The notes: a model not told the origin generated them from the letters alone. A stretch of DNA of 64,000 nt from Rhodovastum atsumiense (GCF_937425535.1 NZ_OW485606.1:1-64000); one strand, 5' to 3'; counted from the first letter of the stretch, positions 24,816-33,169 are shown. A program made the numbers and translations.

Positions 24816-25011
24816 GTGGCCTGTCAGGCCGCCTTGCCTCGTAATAGGGGTTCCAGCAAAGCCAGTGGCCTCCTTGCTGTCCTCTCCCGAGAGCCGATTC
24901 CCCGGGTCGGAAGAGGCTAGGATGCCGATGGGAAGGCCAGCAACCTATCCCTGCCCTGGGCTCTCTCACGATCGCGCTACCCCATGACTGACCTTTGTCG
25001 GAGCTGCCCTC

Positions 25012-25701
25012 GTGGACCTATCGACTGTCGTGTATCTGATCCGCGCTCTGGATGCGTTCGGGGCTTGCGGAGATGGCCGCCCGCTGCCGCCCAGGCGGGA
25101 GCTGATGGACCTGACCATCGCCATGCGCGGCGTGCTGCTGCGCCGGCTGAACGCGCTGCATCTTGCGTTCACCGGCGTCCTCGATCTGCGCTCCATGTCG
25201 GTGATCGTGCGCGCCCTGGACGAGATCATGCGCAACGGCGACGGGCACCCCGCGCCTCTCAGCGAAGCCGACTTGGACATCGCAGCAGCCTTCCGGGCCG
25301 AGCTGGTGGCGCGCATCGCTAGTGCGCACGAGAACGGCGAGGTGATTGCGGAGCTGCACGGCGCCGGCCCGCGCCAGCCTCCGTCCACCCCGGTCGCCGC
25401 AACGCCCGATGCCGAAGTCCCTCCGCCGCCTCCGGTCCCGGCCGAGACGCCGGAGGTGGCGCCTCCATCGGTGGCCGAGCTGACCGCGCCTCTGCCCCAG
25501 GCTCCCTCTGCTGGGGACGCGCCGAGCCCATCCGCGGCCGCCCCCGCTGGGAGTGCCCAGCCCCAAGCCGCGACCCTCCTTGGCCGCCTGCTGGGCCGCC
25601 ACAGCGCCCCTGACGCCAGCCCGCCCAAGGAGAGCGATCCGCCGAGGGAAGGCGCCCCGTCGAAGGACGGGCCTATCCCGCTGATCCTCTGGAACAACTG
25701 A
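25012..25701 (+). CDS. Hypothetical protein with Pro/Ala-rich C-terminus
   Basis: A 229-residue protein from a GTG with GGAG upstream. The N-terminal ~110 residues contain two similar helical units (VVYLIRALDAFGACGDGRPL-PPRREL and MSVIVRALDEIMRNGDGHPA-PLSEAD), a tandem duplication of ~55 residues. The rest is disordered. It precedes the portal gene; possibly a head accessory or scaffold-like protein. Confidence 0.5.
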   Translation: MDLSTVVYLIRALDAFGACGDGRPLPPRRELMDLTIAMRGVLLRRLNALHLAFTGVLDLRSMSVIVRALDEIMRNGDGHPAPLSEADLDIAAAFRAELVARIASAHENGEVIAELHGAGPRQPPSTPVAATPDAEVPPPPPVPAETPEVAPPSVAELTAPLPQAPSAGDAPSPSAAAPAGSAQPQAATLLGRLLGRHSAPDASPPKESDPPREGAPSKDGPIPLILWNN

Positions 25702-25760
25702 GCCGGCGCAGGCGGGGGCGCCGGCCGCCTCCTGCCTGACGCCCCCTGCCTGCGCGTGCG

Positions 25761-25769
25761 GTCGTGACG
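25761..25769 (+). promoter_or_regulatory. GTCGTGACG box before the portal gene
   Basis: Exact box ending 13 nt before the portal ATG; the spacer holds a CTGGG ribosome-binding-like stretch. Confidence 0.6.
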
Positions 25770-25782
25770 CGATCCTGGGCGC

Positions 25783-27552
25783 ATGACCGCACGCGATGAT
25801 GCCCGATCTGTGCTCGCCAGCCCTGATGCGCCGGCATCGGAGCGGTTTGACGCGCAGGCGGAGCTGCAAAAGGCTTATCGGCCTGTTGCCTCCGACCTGA
25901 TCCCGGCCCCCGATGTGCAGCGGGCGATCCACTTCATCGAGCGCAGCTACCAAGAACAGGCGCTCCTGAAGGCCCAGGCGCGACGGGACAACATCTTGCG
26001 GTTCCCTGACCGCGTGACCGCGCCGCCGAAGCGGGGCGTGCAGTCCATGGTGCTGGACGACATGCAGATCCAGCTTCAGGGGGACTATTACGAGCGCAGC
26101 GCGGCGATGACGTTCGACCAACTCCGCGCCATGGTCGAGCAAACGCCCGTCCTCAAGTCCGTGGTGCTGACCCGGCAGCGGCAGGTTCAGCGGTTCTGCG
26201 CGCCGAGCGAAGATGGCGGGATCGGCTTCGAGATCCGGCATGTCGATCGCAAGCACCAACTCTCGCCGGACGAGGAGCAGGCCACTTCGCTCCTGGGGAA
26301 GTTCTTCCAGAACTGTGGCTGGGAGTTCAACCCCAGGAAAAGGAAGGTTCTCAAGCGGGACAACTTCTCGACGTTCTGCGCCAAGTACGTGGCCGACAGC
26401 CTGACGATGGACAGCGCGCCCATCGAAACCGAGATGAAGCGCAATAAAGACCTGGGCATCGACGGTTTTTACGCGATCGACGGCAGCACCATCCGCCTTT
26501 GCACGGAGGACGGATACCAGGGCGATGATGAAATCTTCGCCTTGCAGGTCGTGCAGGGGCGAATCTGCAACGCCTACACGCACGACACGCTGATTTATGA
26601 GGTGCGCAATCCGACCACGGATGTCCGCCGCTACGGGTATGGGCAGGGGGAAACCGAGCTGCTCATCAAAGTGGTGACGGGCTTCCTCAACGCCATGACG
26701 CTGAATAACAGCTACTTCGACATGAACAGTTTGCCCAAGGGCTTGCTGCAAATCGTCGGGGACTATGGCGAAGAGGATTTGGAAGGCTTCAAGCGCATCT
26801 GGAACTCGTGGGTGCGCGGGATCAACAACGCTTGGTCCCTGCCCGTCCTGGCCGCCAGGGACGGGGACAGCAAGGCGACGTGGACGCCGTTCAACGTCGA
26901 GCAGAACGAGATGATGTTCGCTCGGTGGATGACGTTCCTTACCTCGATCATCTGCGCCATCTACGGCATGTCGCCGGACGAGATTAATTTCGAAAGTTTC
27001 ACCGCAGGTAAAAGCTCGCTCTCTGGCAGCGACACGACAGAAAAACTCGCGGAGAGCAAAGACAAGGGTCTGCGCCCGCTGCTGTCCCACATGGAGAATA
27101 CGTTCACAGACTACATCGTGAGCGCATTCGGCGAAAAATACTGCTTCCGCTGGGTTGGCCTCGATCCGGAGGATGAGGAAAAGACCTGGGAGGCGAAAAA
27201 GCTGGTCATGACGGTTGACGAGCTGCGAGCCGAGCAGGGCTTGCAGCCGCACCCGGATCCGCAGATTGGCGCGCTGCCGATCAACCCGGCCCTCATCGGC
27301 CCGGCCATGCAGCTCAACCACCCGCCGCCGCAGCAGCCCGGCCAGGATTTCGGCGGCCAGGGCAGCGGCCAGGACTTCGGCGACGAGGACACGGCAGAGT
27401 CCGCGGGCGGGCAGTTCGGGCAGGGGCAGGGCGACGACGGGCAGGATCCGGAAGCCCAGGGCGCCCCGCAGGAGAGAGAGTTCGGCGGGGCGGCCGGCGG
27501 CGCCGATTTCGGCAAGGCGCTGTCCGCAAGCGCGGTCTATGGGCTGCGATGA
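25783..27552 (+). CDS. Phage portal protein
   Basis: A 589-residue protein. Portal features include MTFDQLRAMVEQTPVLKSVV with LTRQRQVQRF, a central stem-like region (FLNAMTLNNSYFDMNSLPKG), IICAIYGMSPDEINF and the C-terminal SKDKGLRPLLSHMENTFTDY with EKYCFRWVGLDPEDEE. The last ~90 residues are a G/Q/D-rich flexible tail. It forms the dodecameric channel at the capsid vertex used by the terminase. The operon continues with three overlapping genes. Confidence 0.75.
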   Translation: MTARDDARSVLASPDAPASERFDAQAELQKAYRPVASDLIPAPDVQRAIHFIERSYQEQALLKAQARRDNILRFPDRVTAPPKRGVQSMVLDDMQIQLQGDYYERSAAMTFDQLRAMVEQTPVLKSVVLTRQRQVQRFCAPSEDGGIGFEIRHVDRKHQLSPDEEQATSLLGKFFQNCGWEFNPRKRKVLKRDNFSTFCAKYVADSLTMDSAPIETEMKRNKDLGIDGFYAIDGSTIRLCTEDGYQGDDEIFALQVVQGRICNAYTHDTLIYEVRNPTTDVRRYGYGQGETELLIKVVTGFLNAMTLNNSYFDMNSLPKGLLQIVGDYGEEDLEGFKRIWNSWVRGINNAWSLPVLAARDGDSKATWTPFNVEQNEMMFARWMTFLTSIICAIYGMSPDEINFESFTAGKSSLSGSDTTEKLAESKDKGLRPLLSHMENTFTDYIVSAFGEKYCFRWVGLDPEDEEKTWEAKKLVMTVDELRAEQGLQPHPDPQIGALPINPALIGPAMQLNHPPPQQPGQDFGGQGSGQDFGDEDTAESAGGQFGQGQGDDGQDPEAQGAPQEREFGGAAGGADFGKALSASAVYGLR

Positions 27553-27828
27553 ATGGCGCGCTACGTCAAGCGCCGGCCGGAGATCGAGGCCGTGCAGTGG
27601 AACGGCTTCTGCTTCAGCGAGCCGGCGCCGTCCTGGCTGACCGACGCCATGAAGCTGCCCGCCTATGCGTTCGGCGGCGTCGAGCGCATCGGGGCGGATC
27701 TGGTGGTCTGGACCCTCAAAGGCCCGGTCCGCGCGCACCCGGGCGACTGGCTTGTGCGCTGGGCCGTGGGCGAGCTGTGGGTCATTCCGCCGGTCTTGTT
27801 CGCCGCCACCTATGAGCCAGCACCATGA
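27553..27828 (+). CDS. Small phage protein with PGDW motif
   Basis: A 91-residue protein starting right after the portal stop. YVKRRPEIEAVQWNGF and HPGDWLVRWAVGELWVIPP with a final FAATYEPAP match a family of small phage proteins I know only as conserved hypotheticals (E-A-x-Q-W near the start, GDW, then T-Y-E-P at the end). A small beta-barrel is likely. Confidence 0.6.
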   Translation: MARYVKRRPEIEAVQWNGFCFSEPAPSWLTDAMKLPAYAFGGVERIGADLVVWTLKGPVRAHPGDWLVRWAVGELWVIPPVLFAATYEPAP

Positions 27829-28763
27829 CCGCCCCAGGCAAGCCCCCGCCCGGCGCCAATCCGCCGCGCAAGCCAATCGCTCCGGCCAAGCCCGCCAAGC
27901 GCCCCAAGGGGGCCGAGGGGATCGACGTGGGCGATTCCGTCTACGTCCGGCACAGCAAGCGCGGCGCCATCGCGGTCAGCGTCTCGGCCGTGGGCAAGGA
28001 CGGGTTCACGGCGCGATGCGACAAGGGCGAGCGCCACCGCTGCGCCTGGGGCAGCTATCTCGGGCACCGTGCTCGGATGCTGCACCGCTACGAGCTGGTC
28101 GAGCAGGGCGCAGACGGCGCGCTCGTGCGCGACGGCTCCGGCCGCCAGCGGTTCGTCGCCGGCCTGGAACTGCCGGAGCCAGAGGAGGAGCGCGCGGCCG
28201 CCAACGCCGTGGCGCATGATGATCCCATTCTGGGCGGCCTGGACCGCCTGGGCAAAGCGGAGGTTTCGCCAGTGCTGATGATCCTCAAGGCCCAGCCGGT
28301 GCCGCCGCCGGCCGGGGGCAAGCCGAAGCCGCGGCGGGGCCAGGGGCAGCAGGGGGCGGCGCAAGGCCCGGGGCAGGAGGAGCAGGCCCACGACGCGCAG
28401 CCCGCGCGCAAGCCGCTGCGGCACGGTGACGTGGTCAAGTTCCGCCACGGCGATGTCGAGGGCCAGGGGAAGATCGTCGCCAGCGGCAAGGATGGGGTGA
28501 CAGTCCACGATGGCGAGCGCGAGCATCAGGTCCGCCACGACGCGCTGATCCATCCCGACGACGAGAAGCCGGGCGCGCAGCAGCAGGGGGCGCCTGAGAA
28601 GGAAGGCGCGGCGCCCGCGGCCGGCCCGCCGGCCAGCACGCCCGGCCAGCAGGGGCATCCGCCGGCTGACAGCATGGAAGCGCGGGCAACCGCCCTCGCC
28701 CGGGCGCTGATCGTGTTCCTGAAGCCGGAGCAGGCGCAGCAGCAGCGCCAGCAGCAGCCGTAA
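27825..28763 (+). CDS. Structural-region protein with repeated SH3-like units
   Basis: A 312-residue, largely disordered, Pro/Gln/Lys-rich protein. It contains related short beta modules: GDSVYVRHSKRGAIAVSVSA plus VGKDGFTARCDKGERHRCAW, and GDVVKFRHGDVEGQGKIVAS plus GKDGVTVHDGEREHQVRHD. These repeat a small SH3/KOW-like fold. Encoded between portal and head-morphogenesis genes, so a head accessory role is likely. Confidence 0.5.
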   Translation: MTAPGKPPPGANPPRKPIAPAKPAKRPKGAEGIDVGDSVYVRHSKRGAIAVSVSAVGKDGFTARCDKGERHRCAWGSYLGHRARMLHRYELVEQGADGALVRDGSGRQRFVAGLELPEPEEERAAANAVAHDDPILGGLDRLGKAEVSPVLMILKAQPVPPPAGGKPKPRRGQGQQGAAQGPGQEEQAHDAQPARKPLRHGDVVKFRHGDVEGQGKIVASGKDGVTVHDGEREHQVRHDALIHPDDEKPGAQQQGAPEKEGAAPAAGPPASTPGQQGHPPADSMEARATALARALIVFLKPEQAQQQRQQQP

Positions 28764-28765
28764 CC

Positions 28766-29965
28766 GTGGCGCTTCTCATCGACTTCGGCGACGTTCCCGC
28801 CGCCCATTGCGATGACTGCATCGAGGAGCTTTTCAAAAGCCTCGCATCCGACCCGCACGGCGACGCCGAGCGGTCGATGTGGGCGCCGCACCCGAATCCG
28901 CTCCTGGCCGGGCATGTCGAGGAAGTCACGCGCCGGTTCCAGCGCGTGCTGGAAGCCCTGCAAGACGCCTTCGCCCGCGCCCTGACCGGCGCGCCGATCG
29001 GCACGCTCGCCAAGGCGGAGCCGTGGGAGCGGTGGGACGCGACGCAGTTCAACGCCGCCCGGCTGCACCTCGAAGCGATCGAGCCGGCGCACTACTCGCT
29101 GGACGATTGGTTGATGTTGGTCGATTGGCTCGTGCAACGCTACCTGCCGGATGGCGTGGTGTCGGACATGGCCCAATACCTCACCTTCCGCGCCCAGCTC
29201 GCCGGCAAGGTGCAGGCCGAGATGGAGCGCCGCGGGGAGCACTGGCCAGCCCCCGACCTGTCCAGCCTCGCGGAGCTGATCCCGCACGAGTTCGGGGAGC
29301 TGCCCGCCCGCGCCCTCTCGCCGGTCGAGCAGGCCGTCTTGCGCATCGCCAAGGCCCAGGCTGGCATCCACATCACGGATGTCACGGAGAACGCCCGGGC
29401 CGGGATGAAACGCCTTGTGGTCGAGCACACGCAGGCGATGCTGCTGGGGCACAAGGAGGGCACCACCGAACGCCTCCGGCAACGCCTGTTCGACACGTTC
29501 GGCAACCTGAACCGTGACTTCCGCCGCATCGCCATTACGGAGACGGGGGAGTGCTGCAACACCGGCTTCGTCGCCGCCCTCAAGCCCGGCCAGCGCGTGC
29601 GCCGCGTCGAGGCATACCGCGGGGCCTGCGACTTCTGCCGCAGCATCAACGGCAAGGTGTTCACCGTGGTCGCGCCGGACCACGAGCCGAAGGACGGCGA
29701 CAAGGAAGTCTGGATCGGAAAGACCAACGTTGGTCGGAGCGCATCGCCGCGGAAGCGCGTCGGTGGCGAGCTGGTGGACCGCGAGCCGGAGGAGATGTGG
29801 TGGGTAGCATGCGGGACGCAGCACCCCCATTGCCGCGGCTCCTGGGCCTATGTCGGTGAAGTCAGGCCCGGCGAGGATGCCGAGTTCGGCGCGTGGCTCG
29901 ATGATCTGTTGGCGAAGCACAAGCGGCCCGCAGCTCGCGAGGCTGACGCGGGGCAGGCCCCGTAA
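28766..29965 (+). CDS. Phage head morphogenesis protein (Mu F/SPP1 gp7-like)
   Basis: A 399-residue protein from a GTG 2 nt after the previous stop. The C-terminal third carries the Mu F pattern: RRIAITETGECCNTGFVAAL, RVRRVEAYRGACDFCRSING, then WWVACGTQHPHCRGSW with the expected C-D-F-C, H-x-x-C-R residues. Such minor head proteins bind the portal and help assembly or DNA ejection. Genes on the opposite strand begin 19 nt after its stop. Confidence 0.75.
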   Translation: MALLIDFGDVPAAHCDDCIEELFKSLASDPHGDAERSMWAPHPNPLLAGHVEEVTRRFQRVLEALQDAFARALTGAPIGTLAKAEPWERWDATQFNAARLHLEAIEPAHYSLDDWLMLVDWLVQRYLPDGVVSDMAQYLTFRAQLAGKVQAEMERRGEHWPAPDLSSLAELIPHEFGELPARALSPVEQAVLRIAKAQAGIHITDVTENARAGMKRLVVEHTQAMLLGHKEGTTERLRQRLFDTFGNLNRDFRRIAITETGECCNTGFVAALKPGQRVRRVEAYRGACDFCRSINGKVFTVVAPDHEPKDGDKEVWIGKTNVGRSASPRKRVGGELVDREPEEMWWVACGTQHPHCRGSWAYVGEVRPGEDAEFGAWLDDLLAKHKRPAAREADAGQAP

Positions 29966-29983
29966 GGCCGGCCCCGGGCCGGA

Positions 29984-30238
29984 TCAGCGCCGCCTCTCGT
30001 TCAGCCCCGTCAGCACGATCAGGGGCGGCTCCGTCACATGCGGGCGCAGGCTGTTCGCCGCGGCCCAATGCTCGCTGCGGACCTCGCGCTCGTCCTGCCA
30101 GCGGCCCCACTGGATGACGTAGCCGGATGCGCGCAAGGCGACTTCGATGTCGGCCATGACCCGCACCCGGCCGCTACCGGCCTCCCCGGATACCAAGACG
30201 GTCACGCGCGGCGGCAACTCCGGCCGGGGATCACTCAT
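29984..30238 (-). CDS. Degenerate P-loop paralogue
   Basis: An 84-residue protein, last gene of the leftward micro-gene operon. It is a clear paralogue of its upstream neighbour (VTVLVSGEAGSGRVRVMADI; EVALRASGYVIQWGRWQDER). The Walker A lysine and Ser/Thr are lost (GEAGSGRV instead of GTAGTGKS), so it should not bind ATP in the normal way. It may act as a partner subunit or decoy of the intact copy. Confidence 0.55.
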   Translation of the reverse strand: MSDPRPELPPRVTVLVSGEAGSGRVRVMADIEVALRASGYVIQWGRWQDEREVRSEHWAAANSLRPHVTEPPLIVLTGLNERRR

Positions 30239-30506
30239 TGCCCGCTCTCCAAAATTTCGGGCGCTCGTTCTGCTCGGCCAGAATGACCACCGGGAGCTGC
30301 GCCGGGGCCGGGCGGGGACAATTCGCTTCCGTCCAGTGCTCCTTATGAACCTCGCGCTGGTCCTGCCAGCGCGACCACTGCACCTCGTAGCCGCACGCGC
30401 GCAGCGCGACCTCGATATTGGCCAGCACCCTGGACTTCCCGGTGCCTGCGGTCCCCGAGACGGTGACGGTCACGCGCGGGTGCGGCGGTTGGGTCTGGCC
30501 GGTCAT
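30231..30506 (-). CDS. Minimal P-loop protein
   Basis: A 91-residue protein (MTGQTQPPHP) with VTVTVSGTAGTGKSRVLANI: an intact Walker A (G-T-A-G-T-G-K-S). ACGYEVQWSRWQDQREVHKE and LPVVILAEQNERP follow, the last hydrophobic strand resembling a Walker B-like beta-strand. Too small for a full AAA+ domain. Tandem duplicate of the following gene, which overlaps it by 8 nt. Confidence 0.55.
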   Translation of the reverse strand: MTGQTQPPHPRVTVTVSGTAGTGKSRVLANIEVALRACGYEVQWSRWQDQREVHKEHWTEANCPRPAPAQLPVVILAEQNERPKFWRAGNE

Positions 30507-30721
30507 GCCGCGGTTCTCCGGCGAGGAACCGGCTGCACCGGCAGGCCGAGCGCCGCGCGCAGCTCGTTCCATTCATCCCACGTCATGTGAACCACGGCCG
30601 CGCCGTCGCCGGTTCGGCCGGGATAGACTTCGTCCACCCAGGCCAGGGCGCGCACGAGGCGATCCGGATCCGCGACGTTGATGCGGTTCGGCCGGTATGC
30701 GGCCCGCGGGGAATCTCTCAT
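30503..30721 (-). CDS. Hypothetical micro-protein
   Basis: A 72-residue protein (MRDSPRAAYRPNRINVADPD; VVHMTWDEWNELRAALGLPV). Overlaps both neighbours by 4 nt (ATGA). The PDRLVRALAWVDEVYPGRTG region is helical. No family known. Confidence 0.5.
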   Translation of the reverse strand: MRDSPRAAYRPNRINVADPDRLVRALAWVDEVYPGRTGDGAAVVHMTWDEWNELRAALGLPVQPVPRRRTAA

Positions 30722-30966
30722 AGCCCGGCTTCCAGTTCCTCGACGGCCCTTATCAGCAGCATGGCGTCCAGCCTGTGCTGCTCTCGCTCGGCGAGATCGC
30801 CGATCGCTCCCGCGACTTCCATTCCCATGTGATGCTCCATCGCGCGGTGCCGCAGTGCTGCGATCAAATCCCGCCCGGTAAGGGCCTGCCTTACCTGTTC
30901 CGGATCTGACATTGCCAGCACTTCGTGCAGCCGGCTCCCGCTGGGCGATCTTGGACGATTAGGCAT
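30718..30966 (-). CDS. Hypothetical micro-protein
   Basis: An 82-residue protein when started at the ATG that overlaps the upstream stop by 8 nt; an internal ATG at 30912 (MSDPEQVRQALTGRDLIAAL) would give 64 residues and matches the MSDP starts of several neighbours. The conserved-looking part is helical (HMGMEVAGAIGDLAEREQHR). Unknown function. Confidence 0.45.
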   Translation of the reverse strand: MPNRPRSPSGSRLHEVLAMSDPEQVRQALTGRDLIAALRHRAMEHHMGMEVAGAIGDLAEREQHRLDAMLLIRAVEELEAGL

Positions 30967-31183
30967 CCGGCACCACGATCGTTTGCCAATCGGCGTTGGC
31001 TGCTGCCTCCTGGCCGCGCTGCCACTCGCGCCACGCCTCGCTGTCCACGGGGTGTGGGTTCGCATCGCCGCTTTTCGTGGCGGCAGCGCAGAAGCCGGAG
31101 AACCACGGCGAGGAGCTGATCTCGACCAGCACCATTTCGTCGTCCTCCGCCTGCTGCTCGGCCGGATCGGTTGGCGTGCTCAT
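30959..31183 (-). CDS. Hypothetical micro-protein, Rmf-like motif
   Basis: A 74-residue acidic protein. SPWFSGFCAAATKSGDANPH and SEAWREWQRGQEAA resemble the G-x-x-A-x ... NP-x-P ... W-x-x-G motif of ribosome modulation factor-like phage proteins. That resemblance is weak. Overlaps the upstream gene by 4 nt. Confidence 0.45.
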   Translation of the reverse strand: MSTPTDPAEQQAEDDEMVLVEISSSPWFSGFCAAATKSGDANPHPVDSEAWREWQRGQEAAANADWQTIVVPDA

Positions 31184-31353
31184 CTTGAAAACCCCTCAAG
31201 TTTCCACGACAGCCACAGATCCTCTTCGCACCCAGGGCACAGCTCGATGCCCTCCGGATCCACATACCAGCCGGGGGTGCCTACCGGCGCCATGTCGTGG
31301 CACTGCTCGCAGACGAGGTTGCGCTTCTCGGCTCTTGGCCTCTGATTTCTCAT
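31180..31353 (-). CDS. 57-residue zinc-ribbon micro-protein
   Basis: Frame starting MRNQRPRAEKRNLVCEQCHD and ending LWLSWKLEGFSR, with CEQC and, 21 residues later, CPGC: a classic four-Cys zinc ribbon. Both ends overlap the neighbours by 4 nt (ATGA), which strongly supports it despite its small size. Probably nucleic-acid or protein binding. Confidence 0.6.
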   Translation of the reverse strand: MRNQRPRAEKRNLVCEQCHDMAPVGTPGWYVDPEGIELCPGCEEDLWLSWKLEGFSR

Positions 31354-31535
31354 CGCGGCACCACCACAATTTCAAAGCCTTCCCAGCGCAACGCTTCGAC
31401 AATCCTCTCCGCAAGCCGTCGCGATTGCTGGCTCGGGCCGCCGATGTAGACGAACGGAAAGTCGATGCAGGACGCGATGATATGAATTTCGTCAGGTAGG
31501 GATTCGGGGAGTCTCGCTTGCTTGGGATCCGTCAT
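31350..31535 (-). CDS. Hypothetical micro-protein
   Basis: A 61-residue protein (MTDPKQARLPESLPDEIHII; DFPFVYIGGPSQQSRRLAER; FEIVVVPR). The alternating strand-helix-strand look could be a small alpha/beta fold. Overlaps the next genes by 4 nt on both sides. Confidence 0.5.
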   Translation of the reverse strand: MTDPKQARLPESLPDEIHIIASCIDFPFVYIGGPSQQSRRLAERIVEALRWEGFEIVVVPR

Positions 31536-31762
31536 CGCAGCGCCTTCCTGGTGCGCGCCTCCCAATCGGCGAGGTCGCGGTCATACTGATCCATGACCCA
31601 CAGGTGCGGCGTGAGGCAGCGCGCATGGTCGGGCGTCTGGTTGCCGAGACTCCGTCCCTCGGCGGCGAGCGTCAGCTCGTCCAGCCTGCGCGCGCGCACG
31701 CACAGATTCAGGCCTTCGGCCAGCAGCTCGCGCAATGCATTCTCTGTTGGCTGCTCGGTCAT
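31532..31762 (-). CDS. Hypothetical micro-protein
   Basis: A 76-residue protein (MTEQPTENALRELLAEGLNL; LTLAAEGRSLGNQTPDHARC; MDQYDRDLADWEARTRKALR), all helical, with 4-nt overlaps on both sides. Family unknown. Confidence 0.5.
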   Translation of the reverse strand: MTEQPTENALRELLAEGLNLCVRARRLDELTLAAEGRSLGNQTPDHARCLTPHLWVMDQYDRDLADWEARTRKALR

Positions 31763-31986
31763 GGCACTGATCCCCTGACGATGGTTGCCCGCCACCCCTT
31801 GCGGCGGAAGTAGTTGCTCAATTCGGTCCGGTGCCGGCCGATGGTCCAGGCTAGAATGGGCGCCGCGATGATCGCTCGCTGGTCGAGGCGGTCGATGATC
31901 AGGCCGGCGCAGAAATGCGTGGCGTCCACCCTGACCAGCACGTTGCCGCTATCGGCCTCTGCATTCGTCCCGAGCGGCGTCGGCAT
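31759..31986 (-). CDS. Hypothetical micro-protein
   Basis: A 75-residue protein (MPTPLGTNAEADSGNVLVRV; DQRAIIAAPILAWTIGRHRT; RRKGWRATIVRGSVP). Beta-rich with a short hydrophobic helix. 23 nt separate it from the gene upstream. Confidence 0.45.
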   Translation of the reverse strand: MPTPLGTNAEADSGNVLVRVDATHFCAGLIIDRLDQRAIIAAPILAWTIGRHRTELSNYFRRKGWRATIVRGSVP

Positions 31987-32009
31987 GGCGTCCCCCGCAG
32001 TATCCAGCT

Positions 32010-32279
32010 TCAGGCCCGCGCCTCATGGTGCAGTTCAGCGCCCAGACGGGCAGGCTTGCCCCGTGAATGAATCCGGCTTTCGCCCCGGTGCTGCCGCGCG
32101 CATGGCAACCGCTTGGCGCTCCGATCCGCCGGCCGCGCCATCCCGGCTTTCACCATCGTCTGGTACGCGCCGAGCAAGATGGCGTCCTCCAACGTTGGAG
32201 GCACACCGGCCATCCTGCGTCCCACCGCGGCGCAGGCCCGGTCCCACAGCCCCGGCTCGCCTGTGCGCTGGTCAGGCAT
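32010..32279 (-). CDS. Hypothetical micro-protein
   Basis: An 89-residue protein (MPDQRTGEPGLWDRACAAVG). Its core, PTLEDAILLGAYQTMVKAGM, is reminiscent of TMDGAILLGSIRMAIV in the plus-strand gene at 36227, so the two operons may share a gene family. The C-terminal half is basic. Overlaps the upstream gene by 8 nt. Confidence 0.45.
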   Translation of the reverse strand: MPDQRTGEPGLWDRACAAVGRRMAGVPPTLEDAILLGAYQTMVKAGMARPADRSAKRLPCARQHRGESRIHSRGKPARLGAELHHEARA

Positions 32280-32457
32280 GGCCCAGGGCCTCCGCCACGG
32301 CATCGTACGCCGCCTGCGCCTCGGCGGCGCCGTCTTGGTCCGACGCGGCGGCCAGATGCCACCCGTTCCGACGCATGGCGGCGTAGGCGACTTCCAGCGC
32401 GGCGCGGTAGCCATCCGCCAGGGCGATCGCCGTCTGGGCAAACTGGCGCTCGATCAT
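32272..32457 (-). CDS. Hypothetical micro-protein
   Basis: A 61-residue protein (MIERQFAQTAIALADGYRAA; MRRNGWHLAAASDQDGAAEA), helical, Ala-rich. 4-nt overlap with the upstream gene. Confidence 0.45.
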   Translation of the reverse strand: MIERQFAQTAIALADGYRAALEVAYAAMRRNGWHLAAASDQDGAAEAQAAYDAVAEALGHA

Positions 32458-32678
32458 GTCCGGTCCCCCGCCTGGATGATGATGTCGCTCGACGCGCCGT
32501 CGCGCCACGATGCCAGCATCTTTTCCCGGCGCCCCTGCTCCATGGCATGGAGCGACAGCCTGACTTCACCACCGGCCTGCTTCACCAAGCACCAGATCAC
32601 GGCGTAGGCGTCCGCCAGATCGCGCTCTAGCCGCTCGACCTCGACGCGCAGGTTGTCTACGGCCCTAAGCGCCAACAT
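32454..32678 (-). CDS. Hypothetical coiled-coil micro-protein
   Basis: A 74-residue protein (MLALRAVDNLRVEVERLERD; LVKQAGGEVRLSLHAMEQGR). The N-terminal half has heptad leucines. It overlaps the upstream gene by 14 nt. Confidence 0.5.
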   Translation of the reverse strand: MLALRAVDNLRVEVERLERDLADAYAVIWCLVKQAGGEVRLSLHAMEQGRREKMLASWRDGASSDIIIQAGDRT

Positions 32679-32964
32679 TGGCTGCCTCCATGGCCTTGAG
32701 ATCGGCGAGCACGGCTCGCCACTCCCGTTCGTCCTGCGCGTCGCCGAGCGTCGCCCGCGCCCGCCTGCCTTCCGCCCGGTCCGCGTCGATGTCTGCGACC
32801 TCGCTCTCAAGGTCGCGGATGATGACGCGCCGCACCCACGGCGACTTGGCTCCCCATTTGCGCGCCCAGCGCGCGCCGTCGCTGACGACGTAGCTGCGCC
32901 TGCCGATGGTGTAGCGGATGGCGCAGAGGGCCATAGTTTCCTTGTCGTGCGGATCATCGCTCAT
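32665..32964 (-). CDS. Hypothetical micro-protein
   Basis: A 99-residue protein (MSDDPHDKETMALCAIRYTI; GARWARKWGAKSPWVRRVII), a beta-hairpin-like N-terminus followed by a charged helix (LESEVADIDADRAEGRRARA). No family recognised. Overlaps its upstream neighbour by 11 nt. Confidence 0.5.
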   Translation of the reverse strand: MSDDPHDKETMALCAIRYTIGRRSYVVSDGARWARKWGAKSPWVRRVIIRDLESEVADIDADRAEGRRARATLGDAQDEREWRAVLADLKAMEAANVGA

Positions 32965-33169
32965 CCGGCCGCCTCACCGTCATGGGGGTGATGTCCAGCA
33001 TGGTCATGCTGCCCTGCTGGTAGACGGTCGGTACCACGCCCTTTTCTGCCGCGTATAGAGTTCCGTTGGGCATTTCCCAGGCGTCGTACGTCGCCGTGTC
33101 CAGCTCCGGCCGGCGCAGCCAGCCGTGCGCCGTCGCGGGGCGCTGGATGATGGGCGGGATCTTGCTCAT
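32954..33169 (-). CDS. Hypothetical micro-protein
   Basis: A 71-residue protein (MSKIPPIIQRPATAHGWLRR; MPNGTLYAAEKGVVPTVYQQ; MTMLDITPMTVRRPDER). Beta-rich. 4-nt overlap with the gene upstream. Confidence 0.5.
   Translation of the reverse strand: MSKIPPIIQRPATAHGWLRRPELDTATYDAWEMPNGTLYAAEKGVVPTVYQQGSMTMLDITPMTVRRPDER

Noticed and set aside
25018-27876. A 952-codon open frame antisense to the portal region, and similar long antisense frames at 41643-43508 and 59420-61360.
   Set aside because: They mirror well-supported genes in very GC-rich DNA, have His/Arg/Leu-biased composition and no recognisable motifs. Long antisense frames are expected at this GC content.
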